NCBI RefSeq assembly: GCF_004331685.1
Contig: NZ_SJSM01000001.1
Span: 244,994 to 308,993 of the forward strand
Direction of reading: 5' to 3'
Length of the DNA: 64,000 nt
Source: Pedobacter hiemivivus
GTDB taxonomy: Bacteria; Bacteroidota; Bacteroidia; Sphingobacteriales; Sphingobacteriaceae
Positions 20,401-28,176 of the stretch are shown here, piece by piece. Both the position numbers and the translations under genes were made by a program. How positions within the stretch are numbered: position 1 is the first letter of the stretch; each line of letters begins with the position of its first letter. The notes beneath the pieces are model-generated. The model did not search any database, was not told the DNA's origin, and saw only the letters and a list, made by a program, of their open reading frames with translations.

Positions 20401-20916
20401 TAATGTTAATGCATAATTACCATTCGCATCCGTCATGGTCCCGACATTACTACCTTTCAGTTTTATACTTACGCCCGGTAATCCTCCGCCCTTTTCGTCG
20501 GTCACTTTTCCTTTCAGTTCTACTTTCTGAATTGAACTATTCGTACGAATGGCTGGTTGTCGGTTTTCCTTAATGATAACCGTTTTATTACTTAACAGAT
20601 AAGTAAAAGGCTGGTTTTCGAAGCAACGCTTCAACACCTCATCTAGCGTCTCATTTTTTACAGAAAGATCAACTCTTTTTGCTTTTTTAAGATCTTCAAT
20701 ATCATAAAAGAAATCATAACCGCTTTGCTTACGGATTTCCTTAAAGACCTCTTCCAGCGTCACATTCTTTTGTGAAAAAGTAATGCGTTGTGCCTTACTT
20801 GCCTGTGCAAATTGCAAAAAGGCTGTGACCAACAAAATTGTGGTAAATTTCATTATCAACAGAAATTTATGTACTAAGCCCGGTGGCTTACCTACAGATT
20901 GTTTATAAAAGTTCAT
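17473..20916 (-). CDS. SusC TonB-dependent transporter with STN signalling domain
   Basis: Outer-membrane importer and signal transducer of 1147 residues. A basic pre-sequence MNFYKQSVGKPPGLVHKF precedes the hydrophobic signal core, which begins at internal Met22. The STN domain spans about 45-116, the CarboxypepD_reg-like domain about 133-204, the TonB-box region SEIVVVGYGTQ about 211-221, the plug about 225-340 (VLIDGIEGN, VLKDAASAAIYGSRAANGV), and the barrel ends in LKVTF. The STN domain should pass ligand occupancy to the FecR encoded just upstream (21111-22250). The start at 20916 is shared with the paralogue at 27956. The N-terminal 120 residues are nearly the same in both. Confidence 0.95.
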   Translation of the reverse strand: MNFYKQSVGKPPGLVHKFLLIMKFTTILLVTAFLQFAQASKAQRITFSQKNVTLEEVFKEIRKQSGYDFFYDIEDLKKAKRVDLSVKNETLDEVLKRCFENQPFTYLLSNKTVIIKENRQPAIRTNSSIQKVELKGKVTDEKGGGLPGVSIKLKGSNVGTMTDANGNYALTLPDGSGTLVFSFVGFATQEIAIGNRTNINVVLKEENSALSEIVVVGYGTQKKVNLTGAVSNVSGTELTSRQAPNTTSLLQGRMPGVQVVQNSGQPGAESATIQIRGMGTFSKASNDPLVLIDGIEGNLNNVNPNQIESISVLKDAASAAIYGSRAANGVILVTTKMGKAGRLNIDYSYNYGSQRATSVYDRITNSVQFMELLNKAIDHTGTSANQRYSAAQIEEYRQGAITNPAQYPSYDWMDAIFRTAPMQQHYLSVNGGKEGTTYNFGAGYLNQDGILIATGYKRYDAQFNFKTDLNKKVTFGTNISFSKGKRNETALNGNFDGNSTEDQILSALAAHPTFTPKLPDGSGRYAAKAYIFEGGNKNPVATAENGGRYVNNHYALASAYLNVDILPGLKGEIKGAVKYNERETKVHVVGIPGYMFLPDNTGAYAFNTQWNGTVGENNLTVRDDKDVQYTIFGTLNYTKKIAENHNFSALLGASQETFRYDRLQGFKRNAPSDDLLDPSIYEPGGQTVDGFSYEWALQSLFGRVNYDYKEKYLLEANFRYDGSSRFPTGNKWGFFPSASAGWRISQEDFLKDVSWVSNLKARVSWGQVGNQNVNRTLLGESMPYPYQSVLNPYLYFIGGSLQQGVTQTDLIRRDVKWETTTVTNLGLDFNLFGSRLFGSVDWYTKRTTDILRELQVPDFIGLVGPTVNSGEMKNTGLEFLLGYEGKINDFRYKVQGNFETYKNKVVKFGAREINSANGTITQEGLPYQSYLMYIFDGIYQNQSEIDNGPTPIVKPKPGDMKYRDVSGPNGVPDGKITTDDRMVVGGAFPKFNYGLTVNAEYKNFDLSFFLQGVQGRKIYVREWGIAPFRQAGPPPTFWKDAWDGEGTSNTIPHIFNEVYAPNTQVSDWWLQDASYIRLKNLQLGYNFPAKWINKAKMQGLRLYVSGDNLFTITDFFDGSDPERAAASGRAAIYPQAKIYSFGLKVTF

Positions 20917-20929
20917 ACATTTGGTTAGT

Positions 20930-21011
20930 TGGGGTTAAACGAAAAAAATTAACTGTTTGCGGGTATCCCAGCCATTTTTACCGGGAGTGGTTCGAAGCAC
21001 TCTCGGTTTTT
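20930..21011 (+). ncRNA. Candidate cis-antisense sRNA opposite susC leader (locus C)
   Basis: On the plus strand, the -7 box TACATTTG at 20916-20923 is followed 58 bases later by a hairpin CCGGGAGTG (20981-20989) / CACTCTCGG (20998-21006) with one mismatch, and then TTTTT (21007-21011). The predicted RNA is about 82 nt, entirely antisense to the susC 5' untranslated leader. No plus-strand gene lies upstream that could use this intrinsic terminator. A -33 box is not evident. A 29-nt segment (20961-20989) is identical in the locus D element. Confidence 0.55.
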
Positions 21012-21110
21012 CAGGCCTTTACACCATAATTAAGGTACTTGTTGTTTAGTGTATTGCTTTTTCATGTTGTTTAATTTTTTGGTTGTATTATTTGCTTGTT
21101 TATTTTTATG

Positions 21111-22250
21111 CTACTTAAAAACTGTAATCTTCTTTCCTGCTACAGTAAAACGAACTTTACCTGTTGATTCCATAATGTTTAATACTGCAGAAATGTCTTT
21201 GGAACGGGATATATAGCCCCCGAATTTCAAATTATCGAAATCCCCTTTGTAAATCACCTCTACATCATACCATCTTGCTACCTTATTCATTATGGTCCTG
21301 AAATCATCTCCCTTGAATACAAAATCACCATTTTTCCAGGCAACAATAGATTCTGTGTCTACTGCCTTAACCTTGATATCACTTTCATTTAACTGACTTT
21401 GTTCGCCCGGTTTCAATAACTTAGAAGAGTTGTTTTTATGAGTACCAAATGGAATTACACGTACCGATCCTTCCAACAAAGTCGTTTTGATATCGTCTTC
21501 ATCTTTGTAGCTATTGATGTTGAAATGGGTACCTAGCACCTCTACCTCCTGTCCTGCGGTCTTAACCACAAAAGGAATATGCACCTTTGCTACTTCAAAG
21601 TACCCTTCTCCGGTAAGTTCTACTTTTCTAATATTTGCAGCAAATTTTGTGGGATATCGAAGGGATGAGGCCGCGTTTAGCCACACCTTGGTACCATCGG
21701 GTAAATTAATCTGATATTGTCCGCCTTTGGGAGTTTCAATTGTATTGAAAGCTATTTTCTCTAGCCCCCCATTTTTTCCTTGATCAACAACAGTATAAAC
21801 GATTTTCCCATCAGCAGTTTTATTGATAGACAATCCTTCCTGTTTAACAATTTCACCACTATTGGCATCAGTCAATGAAATTTTACGCCCATCGGCCAAG
21901 GTTAAAAAAGCTTTGTTACTTCCGGGAACGATCTTATTGTTCTTTGGTTGATGAACAGCCAATTGCTGTGCTGTTGTAGCAGGACTTAAATAAAAGTAGC
22001 CCGCAAAACCAATTACAAATACAGCTGCTGCTGAGGCCAGATACCATTGGCGCCGTATTTTCAGCACTGGTTCGTTTGCTATTAAAGATGACCAAACCAT
22101 TGCCTTTGTACGTGCAGCGGATGCAATATCCAAGCCTTCAACGTCAGTCGAACTCAACTTCAGATACCAACTTTCAACAGCGGCCTTTTCTTCCTCCGTA
22201 CATAAACCTGCGTTGTATTTATCTAATAATTTCTGCGGATCGTCCATCAT
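21111..22250 (-). CDS. FecR-family anti-sigma factor
   Basis: Inner-membrane anti-sigma factor of 379 residues. The cytoplasmic sigma-binding region is about 1-68, one membrane segment lies at about 70-88 (YLASAAAVFVIGFAGYFYL), the periplasmic FecR domain is about 170-270 (IETPKGGQYQINLPDGTKVW, LGTHFNINSY, TTLLEGSVRV), and DUF4974 is C-terminal (about 310-379, RWYDVEVIYKG). It sits between its sigma gene (74-base gap) and the STN-type susC. It is closely similar along its length to the FecR at 28177. A second ATG one codon in (22247) is equally possible as the start. Confidence 0.94.
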   Translation of the reverse strand: MMDDPQKLLDKYNAGLCTEEEKAAVESWYLKLSSTDVEGLDIASAARTKAMVWSSLIANEPVLKIRRQWYLASAAAVFVIGFAGYFYLSPATTAQQLAVHQPKNNKIVPGSNKAFLTLADGRKISLTDANSGEIVKQEGLSINKTADGKIVYTVVDQGKNGGLEKIAFNTIETPKGGQYQINLPDGTKVWLNAASSLRYPTKFAANIRKVELTGEGYFEVAKVHIPFVVKTAGQEVEVLGTHFNINSYKDEDDIKTTLLEGSVRVIPFGTHKNNSSKLLKPGEQSQLNESDIKVKAVDTESIVAWKNGDFVFKGDDFRTIMNKVARWYDVEVIYKGDFDNLKFGGYISRSKDISAVLNIMESTGKVRFTVAGKKITVFK

Positions 22251-22324
22251 AACTATACCCTTTAGCTTTTTTCAGTCATAAGACAAGAAGCTATAAGGCT
22301 TGGGGGTATGTGCGAAGAAAAAAA

Positions 22325-22903
22325 TTATAAAATAAATAATAGCATCAGTCCAATGATAAACCCCAGCTTAGGCTTCAGTATCCTTAAAGCCCTTTTCACC
22401 TGTGTTTTAACTGTCAATTCTGACAAATGTAATCGTGAAGCGATTTCTTTGTGGGACAGATATTCTGTACGGCTTAACTTAAAAATCTCACTCATTTTTT
22501 GAGGTAAAGCCGAGATCTCCTTTTCGATGATGCGTTTTAATTCTTTTTCCCTAACATAAAAATCAGTGAGATAATCCTCCTGTCCAATAAATTCGCCAAG
22601 AGAGTCTAAGTATTTGGTTTTTACTTTTTTGTGTGCAATCTGATTTAACACCATATTCCGCGTGGATGCATATAGGTAAGCAGATACACTTCCATTCACT
22701 GTTAATGAATCACGTTTCAGCCATATCATTTCGAACAATTCCTGAACTAAATCCTTTGCCTCATCCTCATCTAAAAGAATTTTTAAGGCATGCAGGTATA
22801 ATAGTGAATAGAAACGATCAAAGACTTGCGTGTAGGCCCTATGATTCCCTTCCTTAATCAGAACAAACAATTCTTCATCTGTATGTAAGTGATATCCTGA
22901 CAT
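22325..22903 (-). CDS. ECF sigma-70 factor
   Basis: Sigma factor of 192 residues from the preferred start MSGYHLHTDEEL. It has region 2 (about 15-85, DEDEAKDLVQELFEMIWLKR) and region 4 (about 120-170, YLSHKEIASRLHLSELTVKT). An in-frame ATG 14 codons upstream exists, but the shorter start aligns with the paralogues. The longer form would also contain half of a palindrome at 22938-22956. It ends in a hydrophobic tail (GFIIGLMLLFIL). It is expected to be held by the FecR encoded next and to activate the fucose locus. Confidence 0.93.
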   Translation of the reverse strand: MSGYHLHTDEELFVLIKEGNHRAYTQVFDRFYSLLYLHALKILLDEDEAKDLVQELFEMIWLKRDSLTVNGSVSAYLYASTRNMVLNQIAHKKVKTKYLDSLGEFIGQEDYLTDFYVREKELKRIIEKEISALPQKMSEIFKLSRTEYLSHKEIASRLHLSELTVKTQVKRALRILKPKLGFIIGLMLLFIL

Positions 22904-22937
22904 ATAACAGTAAAAACTATCTATTACCGACGGATGA

Positions 22938-22956
22938 TATGTCAAAAACTGACATA
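22938..22956. promoter_or_regulatory. Palindrome upstream of the locus C sigma gene
   Basis: TATGTCA (22938-22944), AAAAC spacer, TGACATA (22950-22956): a perfect 7-bp inverted repeat. It lies between a possible -7 box on the minus strand (TACATTTG at 22995-23002) and the preferred sigma start at 22903. The arrangement suits a repressor site or a leader hairpin. No binding protein is identified. Confidence 0.4.
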
Positions 22957-23064
22957 AACAGGCTCAGATAATATTGCATTTGGTTAGTGTATAACAAATG
23001 TAATACAATTAGTACATATCAGACTAGCATTTTATTCAATTTTCTTGGCAAATTGCAAAACTAA

Positions 23065-23097
23065 AAATGGCAACAGTTATTATAACCGTTGCCATTT
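23065..23097 (-). terminator. Rho-independent terminator after susD of locus D
   Basis: Stem 23065-23079 with 23083-23097 (one mismatch, 3-nt loop), ending in a T-run on the minus strand. It lies 19 bases after the susD stop and closes locus D before the locus C sigma promoter. Confidence 0.88.
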
Positions 23098-23115
23098 CTA
23101 ATTATTTTTGATTTA

Positions 23116-24540
23116 TTAAAAATCTGGATTCTGAGTCAGGTTACCATTTGCCGTTCTTTCCGTTTCAGGAATCGGCATCAACAGATACTTATCAGCTAGC
23201 AGAATATTATGCACTTTTAATTGCTGGTCCTTCATTCTGCCAAGTCTAAGCAAATCATATCGTCTTTGCCCCTCAGCTGCAAACTCCCAACCTCTTTCAT
23301 TTACCAGTGCGGTGATAAAATCATCCTTACCCGGTGTAGTTACAAAACTTAAAGGTAACAGCCCCGCTCTACCCCTAACTGCATTGATACCATTAAATTT
23401 ATTAGGATCGCCGGTGTTAATCTGGTTCATCGCTTCAGACTGCATCAACAAAACATCAGCATAGCGTAAAATAACCCAGTTATTTCTGGCACTATTTCCT
23501 TGTCTAGATGGATCAGTAAATTTAAGGTAATAGAAATTACTGCTTGCTGGTACTGCTCCAATGGTTGCGGCTCTCCTTGTGTCTGTTACCGCATAAGATA
23601 GTGCAAAAGAATTCTCCACATAAAAAGCTTCATTTCCATCAAAAGGCGCAACAGCTTTTGGTAAGTGCATACGAGGGGTAATATTGCCTGTATTAGGTGG
23701 CAAACCAAACTGAACAGCAAAAATCTCTTCTTTATTTGCAGCTTTCTTATTCGGATCAAACACATCCGCAAAAGGCAACAAGGTGTATACTGCTGGACTT
23801 ACTGCAATTACCTTATTACATTGCGTAAGGGCATTTTGATAATCAGTAGGTTCTGCCGCTGTACTTGATGCTCTGGTTAAATAAACCTTGGCCAATAAAG
23901 CGCTGGCAGCACCACTCGAAACTCTGCCTTTACTCGCTGCCGGAATCTTATCCTCCTTTGTACAATTGGTTTCGGCAAATATTAAATCTTCAATAACCTG
24001 AGCATATACCGTTTTAATCGGCGTACGTACAGGCTTGAAATCGTCTGTTCCCACTGTAGGTTTCGTAATCAAAGGTATATCACCAAAACTCCTTATTAAA
24101 TCAAAATAAGCCAGTGCCCGCAAAAATTTTGCATTACCAACAATATTGTCTCTTGAGACAGCAGGAATTGGTCCACCTTCAACATTTTTGATCACATCAT
24201 TTGCTCGATTAATCAACACGTAAGAATTGTTCCACCAGTTGCTGATCTCGCCATTGGTTGAGGTATAGGTCTGGCTATACAATTCAGGTCGGTTGGTTTG
24301 TGGCGCACCAACTTTCATTTGATCGCCGGTTAAATCATTCACAATCCAAACAGTACGACCGTAATACTGTTGCAATTGCATAATGTTTATTACCCCATTC
24401 AAAGCAGCGAGTGCATCACCTTCAGTTTTATAAAATTTCTCTTCTGAGATAAAATCATAAGGATCTTCCTCCAAAAACTTTTTACAGGATGAAGTACTGA
24501 TTACCATCAGCATAGCTAATATTATATATATCTTCTTCAT
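23116..24540 (-). CDS. SusD/RagB glycan-binding lipoprotein
   Basis: Surface lipoprotein of 474 residues with lipobox STSSCKKFLEEDP (Cys19). The N-terminal SusD-like_3 region (FLRALAYFDLIRSFGDIPLI) and the C-terminal RagB/SusD domain (ILRYADVLLMQSEAMNQI, INAVRGRAGL, ERGWEFAAEGQRRYDLLRLG) are complete. It starts 26 bases after its susC and is the last gene of locus D. No glycosidase follows it before the terminator, so its ligand cannot be guessed from linked enzymes. Confidence 0.95.
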   Translation of the reverse strand: MKKIYIILAMLMVISTSSCKKFLEEDPYDFISEEKFYKTEGDALAALNGVINIMQLQQYYGRTVWIVNDLTGDQMKVGAPQTNRPELYSQTYTSTNGEISNWWNNSYVLINRANDVIKNVEGGPIPAVSRDNIVGNAKFLRALAYFDLIRSFGDIPLITKPTVGTDDFKPVRTPIKTVYAQVIEDLIFAETNCTKEDKIPAASKGRVSSGAASALLAKVYLTRASSTAAEPTDYQNALTQCNKVIAVSPAVYTLLPFADVFDPNKKAANKEEIFAVQFGLPPNTGNITPRMHLPKAVAPFDGNEAFYVENSFALSYAVTDTRRAATIGAVPASSNFYYLKFTDPSRQGNSARNNWVILRYADVLLMQSEAMNQINTGDPNKFNGINAVRGRAGLLPLSFVTTPGKDDFITALVNERGWEFAAEGQRRYDLLRLGRMKDQQLKVHNILLADKYLLMPIPETERTANGNLTQNPDF

Positions 24541-24566
24541 TGTCTTGTTCTTAATAAATAAATCAA

Positions 24567-27500
24567 TTAAAACCCAACTCTTACCCCAGCAGTGTACATT
24601 TTGGTTGTCGGGTAAGCGTTATAATCTGTATTTAAACTCAAAACATTTGTATTTACAAATGAGTTCACCTCAGGGTCATAACCACTATACTTTGTAAAAG
24701 TTAAAAGATTAGTCCCAGTCACATAAATACTAGCTGATTTAATGGTTTTACCCAATCCTTTGCCAAGCGGTAGGTTATAAGATAAGGATACCGTTTTCAA
24801 GCGTAGAAAACTTCCATTTTCTACTACATCACTTGTAATACCAGTTCTTCTACGTAAGGTACTGTTGGCCTTTGGAATAGTGTTACTGGTGTTTGGCCCA
24901 GTCCATCTGTCGTTTACAGTGGCCAGTTTATTGGTCGTAAAATCGCCTGATTCCAACTCATATTTATTTAAATTCAACACATCATCTCCTTGCACCCCCT
25001 GTATAAATAGATTTAGGTTTAAACGACCATAAGTGAAATTATTGGTCACTCCATAAATAAACTTAGGTTGTGCATGTCCCACAATTTCACGATCCTTCGC
25101 ATCAATTACCTTGTCATTGTTCAAATCAGCATACCTTGGGTCACCAGGCAATACACCACTAATACCACTGGCAGCAATCTCCTCTTTTGTTTGCCAGATG
25201 CCAACAAAACGATAACCATAAAATGAACCAATAGACTCACCTACTCTTAAAACATTGGTTCCGCCGGTTCCTGATGGGAAAAGACTGCTACTGGCATCCC
25301 CCACAAAACGTTCTTTCTCACCAGCAAGATCAGTAACCTTATTGCGGTTCAATGAGAAATTTAAGTTGGTTGTCCATTGGAAAGATTTTCCGTTGATATT
25401 TTCACTGTTAATAGCGAACTCAAAGCCTTTATTATCGACACCTCCCGCATTCAATAAGATACTTGCATAACCAGTAGTACGTGGCACAGCAACATTCAAC
25501 AACAAATCTTTAGTATGCTTGCTGTAATAATCGGCCGTCATAGTAATTCTATTTTTAAAGAAGGCCAGATCTAAACCAATGTCGAACGACGAAGTTGATT
25601 CCCATGAAAGATTCGGGTTAGCAATATTGGCTGGCGATACGCCAACCACACGAGTACTGCCGCCTAAAGTTGCACTATTTGTTGGATAGCGTCCGATGGA
25701 TTGATATGGGTCAATTTCCTGATTACCGGATACGCCCAAACTACCGCGTAGCTTTAAATCGCTGATAAAAGGAAGCGATTTCATAAAATCTTCTTCAATA
25801 ATCCGCCATGCAATTGCTCCGGAAGGAAAATATCCCCATTTGTTATTTTTGCCGAATTTAGAAGAACCATCTGCCCGCATAGTAAACGTAAACAGGTATT
25901 TATCCATTAAACGGTAATTTGCACGACCAAAGAAAGAAGCCAACGTATTTTTATTGTGGGTAGAGCCTGGAGTTAACACATTAGCGCCTAGCCCAATATT
26001 ATCATATCCAAGTACATTGGTGAAAAAGTTTGTACTGGCAGAGAAAAAATCGTTAGTATCAAATTGTTGCATACTAAAGCCACCGATAATGTTAATAGCA
26101 TTATTTTCATTCAGCTGTTTATCATAAGTTAGCGTATTTTCATTTACCCAACTTACAGCGTTTGCATACTCTTTTCTTGCCGACCCCAATGTGTTGCTAC
26201 CCAAAAATATATCGGAAGGGATATAGAGATTTCTTGTTAGAAAATCGAAATCTGTTCCAGCTGTGGTTTTAAATTTTAGCCCTTTGATAATTTCATATTC
26301 TCCATAAAAATTAATCAAACCGCGCAAGTCTTTATATTGGTTCGTTGTTTTGTTCGCATAAGCGATTGGATTGCCCAATGCAAAAGTATACCCCGTTGGT
26401 CCATTTTGATAGGTATAATCGCCATTCGTCACCACAGGAACAGCAGGATTAATTCTTAAAGCATCCAACAAAACACCTCCTGCTGAGCCACCACCGGTGT
26501 TAACAAGTGCCCTATTGTCAATACTGCCAGTCAGCTGAGAACTAAAGCCAAAATTCAACTTTTCACCAACCTTTTTATCGAGGTTAAATCTAATAGAGGC
26601 TCTCTTATAACCGGAATTGATAATAATTCCCTGTTGGTCGAAATAGTTCATGCTCAGGTTGTATTTGGTTTCTGGAGTTCCACCTATAAAATTTAGCTGG
26701 TAATTACTAATTGGAGCTGTTTGAAAAAGCTCATTTTGCCAATCAGTTCCCTCACCCAATGCAGCAATCTGTGCATCAGTATAAGGTAAGGCCTTTGCCA
26801 AGGTCGGAGTTTCTATATTCGTTAATTTTTGTGCATCGTTCAGATAAGTACCAAACTCGGTGGCATTCATCATTTTATAAGGCTTTCTTACTTTTTGTAA
26901 TCCGTAATATGCTTCGAAATTAATGGCAGACTGACCGGCTGTTCCTTTTTTAGTCGTTATGATCACAACTCCATTCGCACCTCTGCTCCCATAAATAGCA
27001 ATTGATGAGGCATCTTTTAAGATATCGATGGACTGTATATCGTTGGGATTAATGGTGTTTAAATTACCTGCTCCAGGAAATCCATCCACCACAAATAGTG
27101 GTTCATTGCTTGTATTGATAGAATTTGTACCGCGAATCCTTAAACTCGATACTCCACCGGGTTGTGATTGGGTTTGCGTAACCTGTACCCCACTTGCTCT
27201 ACCCTGAATCATCTGATCTGCACGGGCAATTGGTAGATTCTCTACACTTTTAGCCGAAATAGAAGACACTGCACCGGTTAAATCCTTTTTCTTCTGTGTA
27301 CCATAACCTACCACCACAATTTCAGAAAGGGCACTATCCTCTTCTTTCAACACCACACTAATCCAGGTCCTATTATCTACCTTAATCTCTTGTGAAGCAT
27401 AGCCTACGAAACTAAAAACAAGGGTACCATTTCCATCCGGCAAGGTTAAAGCATAACTACCGTTCCAATCGGTCATGGTAGCAACATTACTACCTTTAAG

Positions 27501-27956
27501 TTTTATACTTACGCCGGGCATAGGACCTCCTTTTTCATCGGTCACCTTTCCTTTCAGCTCTACTTTTTGAATAAAATTACTCCATAATACTTCATTTGGC
27601 TTACTTTCTTTGACAACTACCGTTCGGTCCTTAAACATAAAAGTAAAAGGTTGGTCTTCAAAACAAAGCCTTAAAACATCTTCCAGCGTCTGATTCTGAA
27701 CTGAAATATCAATTCTTTTAGCTTTTTTGATGTCTTCTTGATTGTAAAAGAAATCGTAACCACTTTGTTTACGGATTTCTTTAAATAACTGTTGCAGCGT
27801 AGCATTCTTTTTGGAAATAGTGATGCGCTGCGCGTTACTGGCCTGAGCAAGTTGTAAAAAGGCGGTGACCAGTAGAATTGTAGTAAATTTCATGATTACC
27901 AGAAATTTATGCACAAAGCCCCGTGGCTTACATACAGATTGTTTGTAAAAGTTCAT
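24567..27956 (-). CDS. SusC TonB-dependent transporter with STN signalling domain
   Basis: Outer-membrane importer of 1129 residues from the MNFYKQSVCKPRGF start. The frame is open 27 codons further up, but those codons lie in the leader and the start matches the locus C paralogue. The order is pre-sequence, signal core from internal Met22, STN (about 45-116), CarboxypepD_reg-like (about 133-204), TonB-box region SEIVVVGYGTQKKKDLTG, plug (FVVDGFPGAGN, ILKDASSIAIYGSRGANGV) and a barrel ending TAGVRVGF. The N-terminal 220 residues are close to those of 17473-20916, while the barrel differs more. That suggests duplication of the signalling part with divergence of ligand recognition. Confidence 0.95.
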   Translation of the reverse strand: MNFYKQSVCKPRGFVHKFLVIMKFTTILLVTAFLQLAQASNAQRITISKKNATLQQLFKEIRKQSGYDFFYNQEDIKKAKRIDISVQNQTLEDVLRLCFEDQPFTFMFKDRTVVVKESKPNEVLWSNFIQKVELKGKVTDEKGGPMPGVSIKLKGSNVATMTDWNGSYALTLPDGNGTLVFSFVGYASQEIKVDNRTWISVVLKEEDSALSEIVVVGYGTQKKKDLTGAVSSISAKSVENLPIARADQMIQGRASGVQVTQTQSQPGGVSSLRIRGTNSINTSNEPLFVVDGFPGAGNLNTINPNDIQSIDILKDASSIAIYGSRGANGVVIITTKKGTAGQSAINFEAYYGLQKVRKPYKMMNATEFGTYLNDAQKLTNIETPTLAKALPYTDAQIAALGEGTDWQNELFQTAPISNYQLNFIGGTPETKYNLSMNYFDQQGIIINSGYKRASIRFNLDKKVGEKLNFGFSSQLTGSIDNRALVNTGGGSAGGVLLDALRINPAVPVVTNGDYTYQNGPTGYTFALGNPIAYANKTTNQYKDLRGLINFYGEYEIIKGLKFKTTAGTDFDFLTRNLYIPSDIFLGSNTLGSARKEYANAVSWVNENTLTYDKQLNENNAINIIGGFSMQQFDTNDFFSASTNFFTNVLGYDNIGLGANVLTPGSTHNKNTLASFFGRANYRLMDKYLFTFTMRADGSSKFGKNNKWGYFPSGAIAWRIIEEDFMKSLPFISDLKLRGSLGVSGNQEIDPYQSIGRYPTNSATLGGSTRVVGVSPANIANPNLSWESTSSFDIGLDLAFFKNRITMTADYYSKHTKDLLLNVAVPRTTGYASILLNAGGVDNKGFEFAINSENINGKSFQWTTNLNFSLNRNKVTDLAGEKERFVGDASSSLFPSGTGGTNVLRVGESIGSFYGYRFVGIWQTKEEIAASGISGVLPGDPRYADLNNDKVIDAKDREIVGHAQPKFIYGVTNNFTYGRLNLNLFIQGVQGDDVLNLNKYELESGDFTTNKLATVNDRWTGPNTSNTIPKANSTLRRRTGITSDVVENGSFLRLKTVSLSYNLPLGKGLGKTIKSASIYVTGTNLLTFTKYSGYDPEVNSFVNTNVLSLNTDYNAYPTTKMYTAGVRVGF

Positions 27957-27969
27957 ACATTTGGTTAGT

Positions 27970-28048
27970 TGGGTTAAACGAAAAATTAACTGTTGGAGGG
28001 TATCCCAGCCATTTTTACCGGGAGTGATTCCAGTCACTTCCGGTTTTT
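27970..28048 (+). ncRNA. Candidate cis-antisense sRNA opposite susC leader (locus D)
   Basis: On the plus strand, the -7 box TACATTTG at 27956-27963 is followed by a hairpin CCGGGAGTGA (28018-28027) / TCACTTCCGG (28034-28043) with one mismatch, then TTTTT (28044-28048). The predicted RNA is about 79 nt. A 29-nt block at 27998-28026 is identical to 20961-20989 in the locus C element, so each RNA could also pair with the other locus's susC leader. Confidence 0.55.
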
Positions 28049-28176
28049 ATTAGAATTCGCAACAGGCGAAAATCTTTGGCTTTAGTACCTCAAATAAGAT
28101 GCTTATTCTGGGTCTTTTTCTCTTTTCATAGGCGTTACGTTTTTAATTATATTTGGTTAGTATATTATTTGCTCAT

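Noticed and set aside
20981..21011. Terminator for the fecR transcript before susC
   Set aside because: On the susC-sense strand the hairpin is followed by TAAAAATGG, not T; the T-run is on the opposite strand, so it cannot end the fecR transcript in the usual way.
21022..21066. Possible 11-codon leader peptide (MKKQYTKQQVP) between fecR and susC
   Set aside because: No conserved counterpart in the other three loci and no ribosome site; likely chance.
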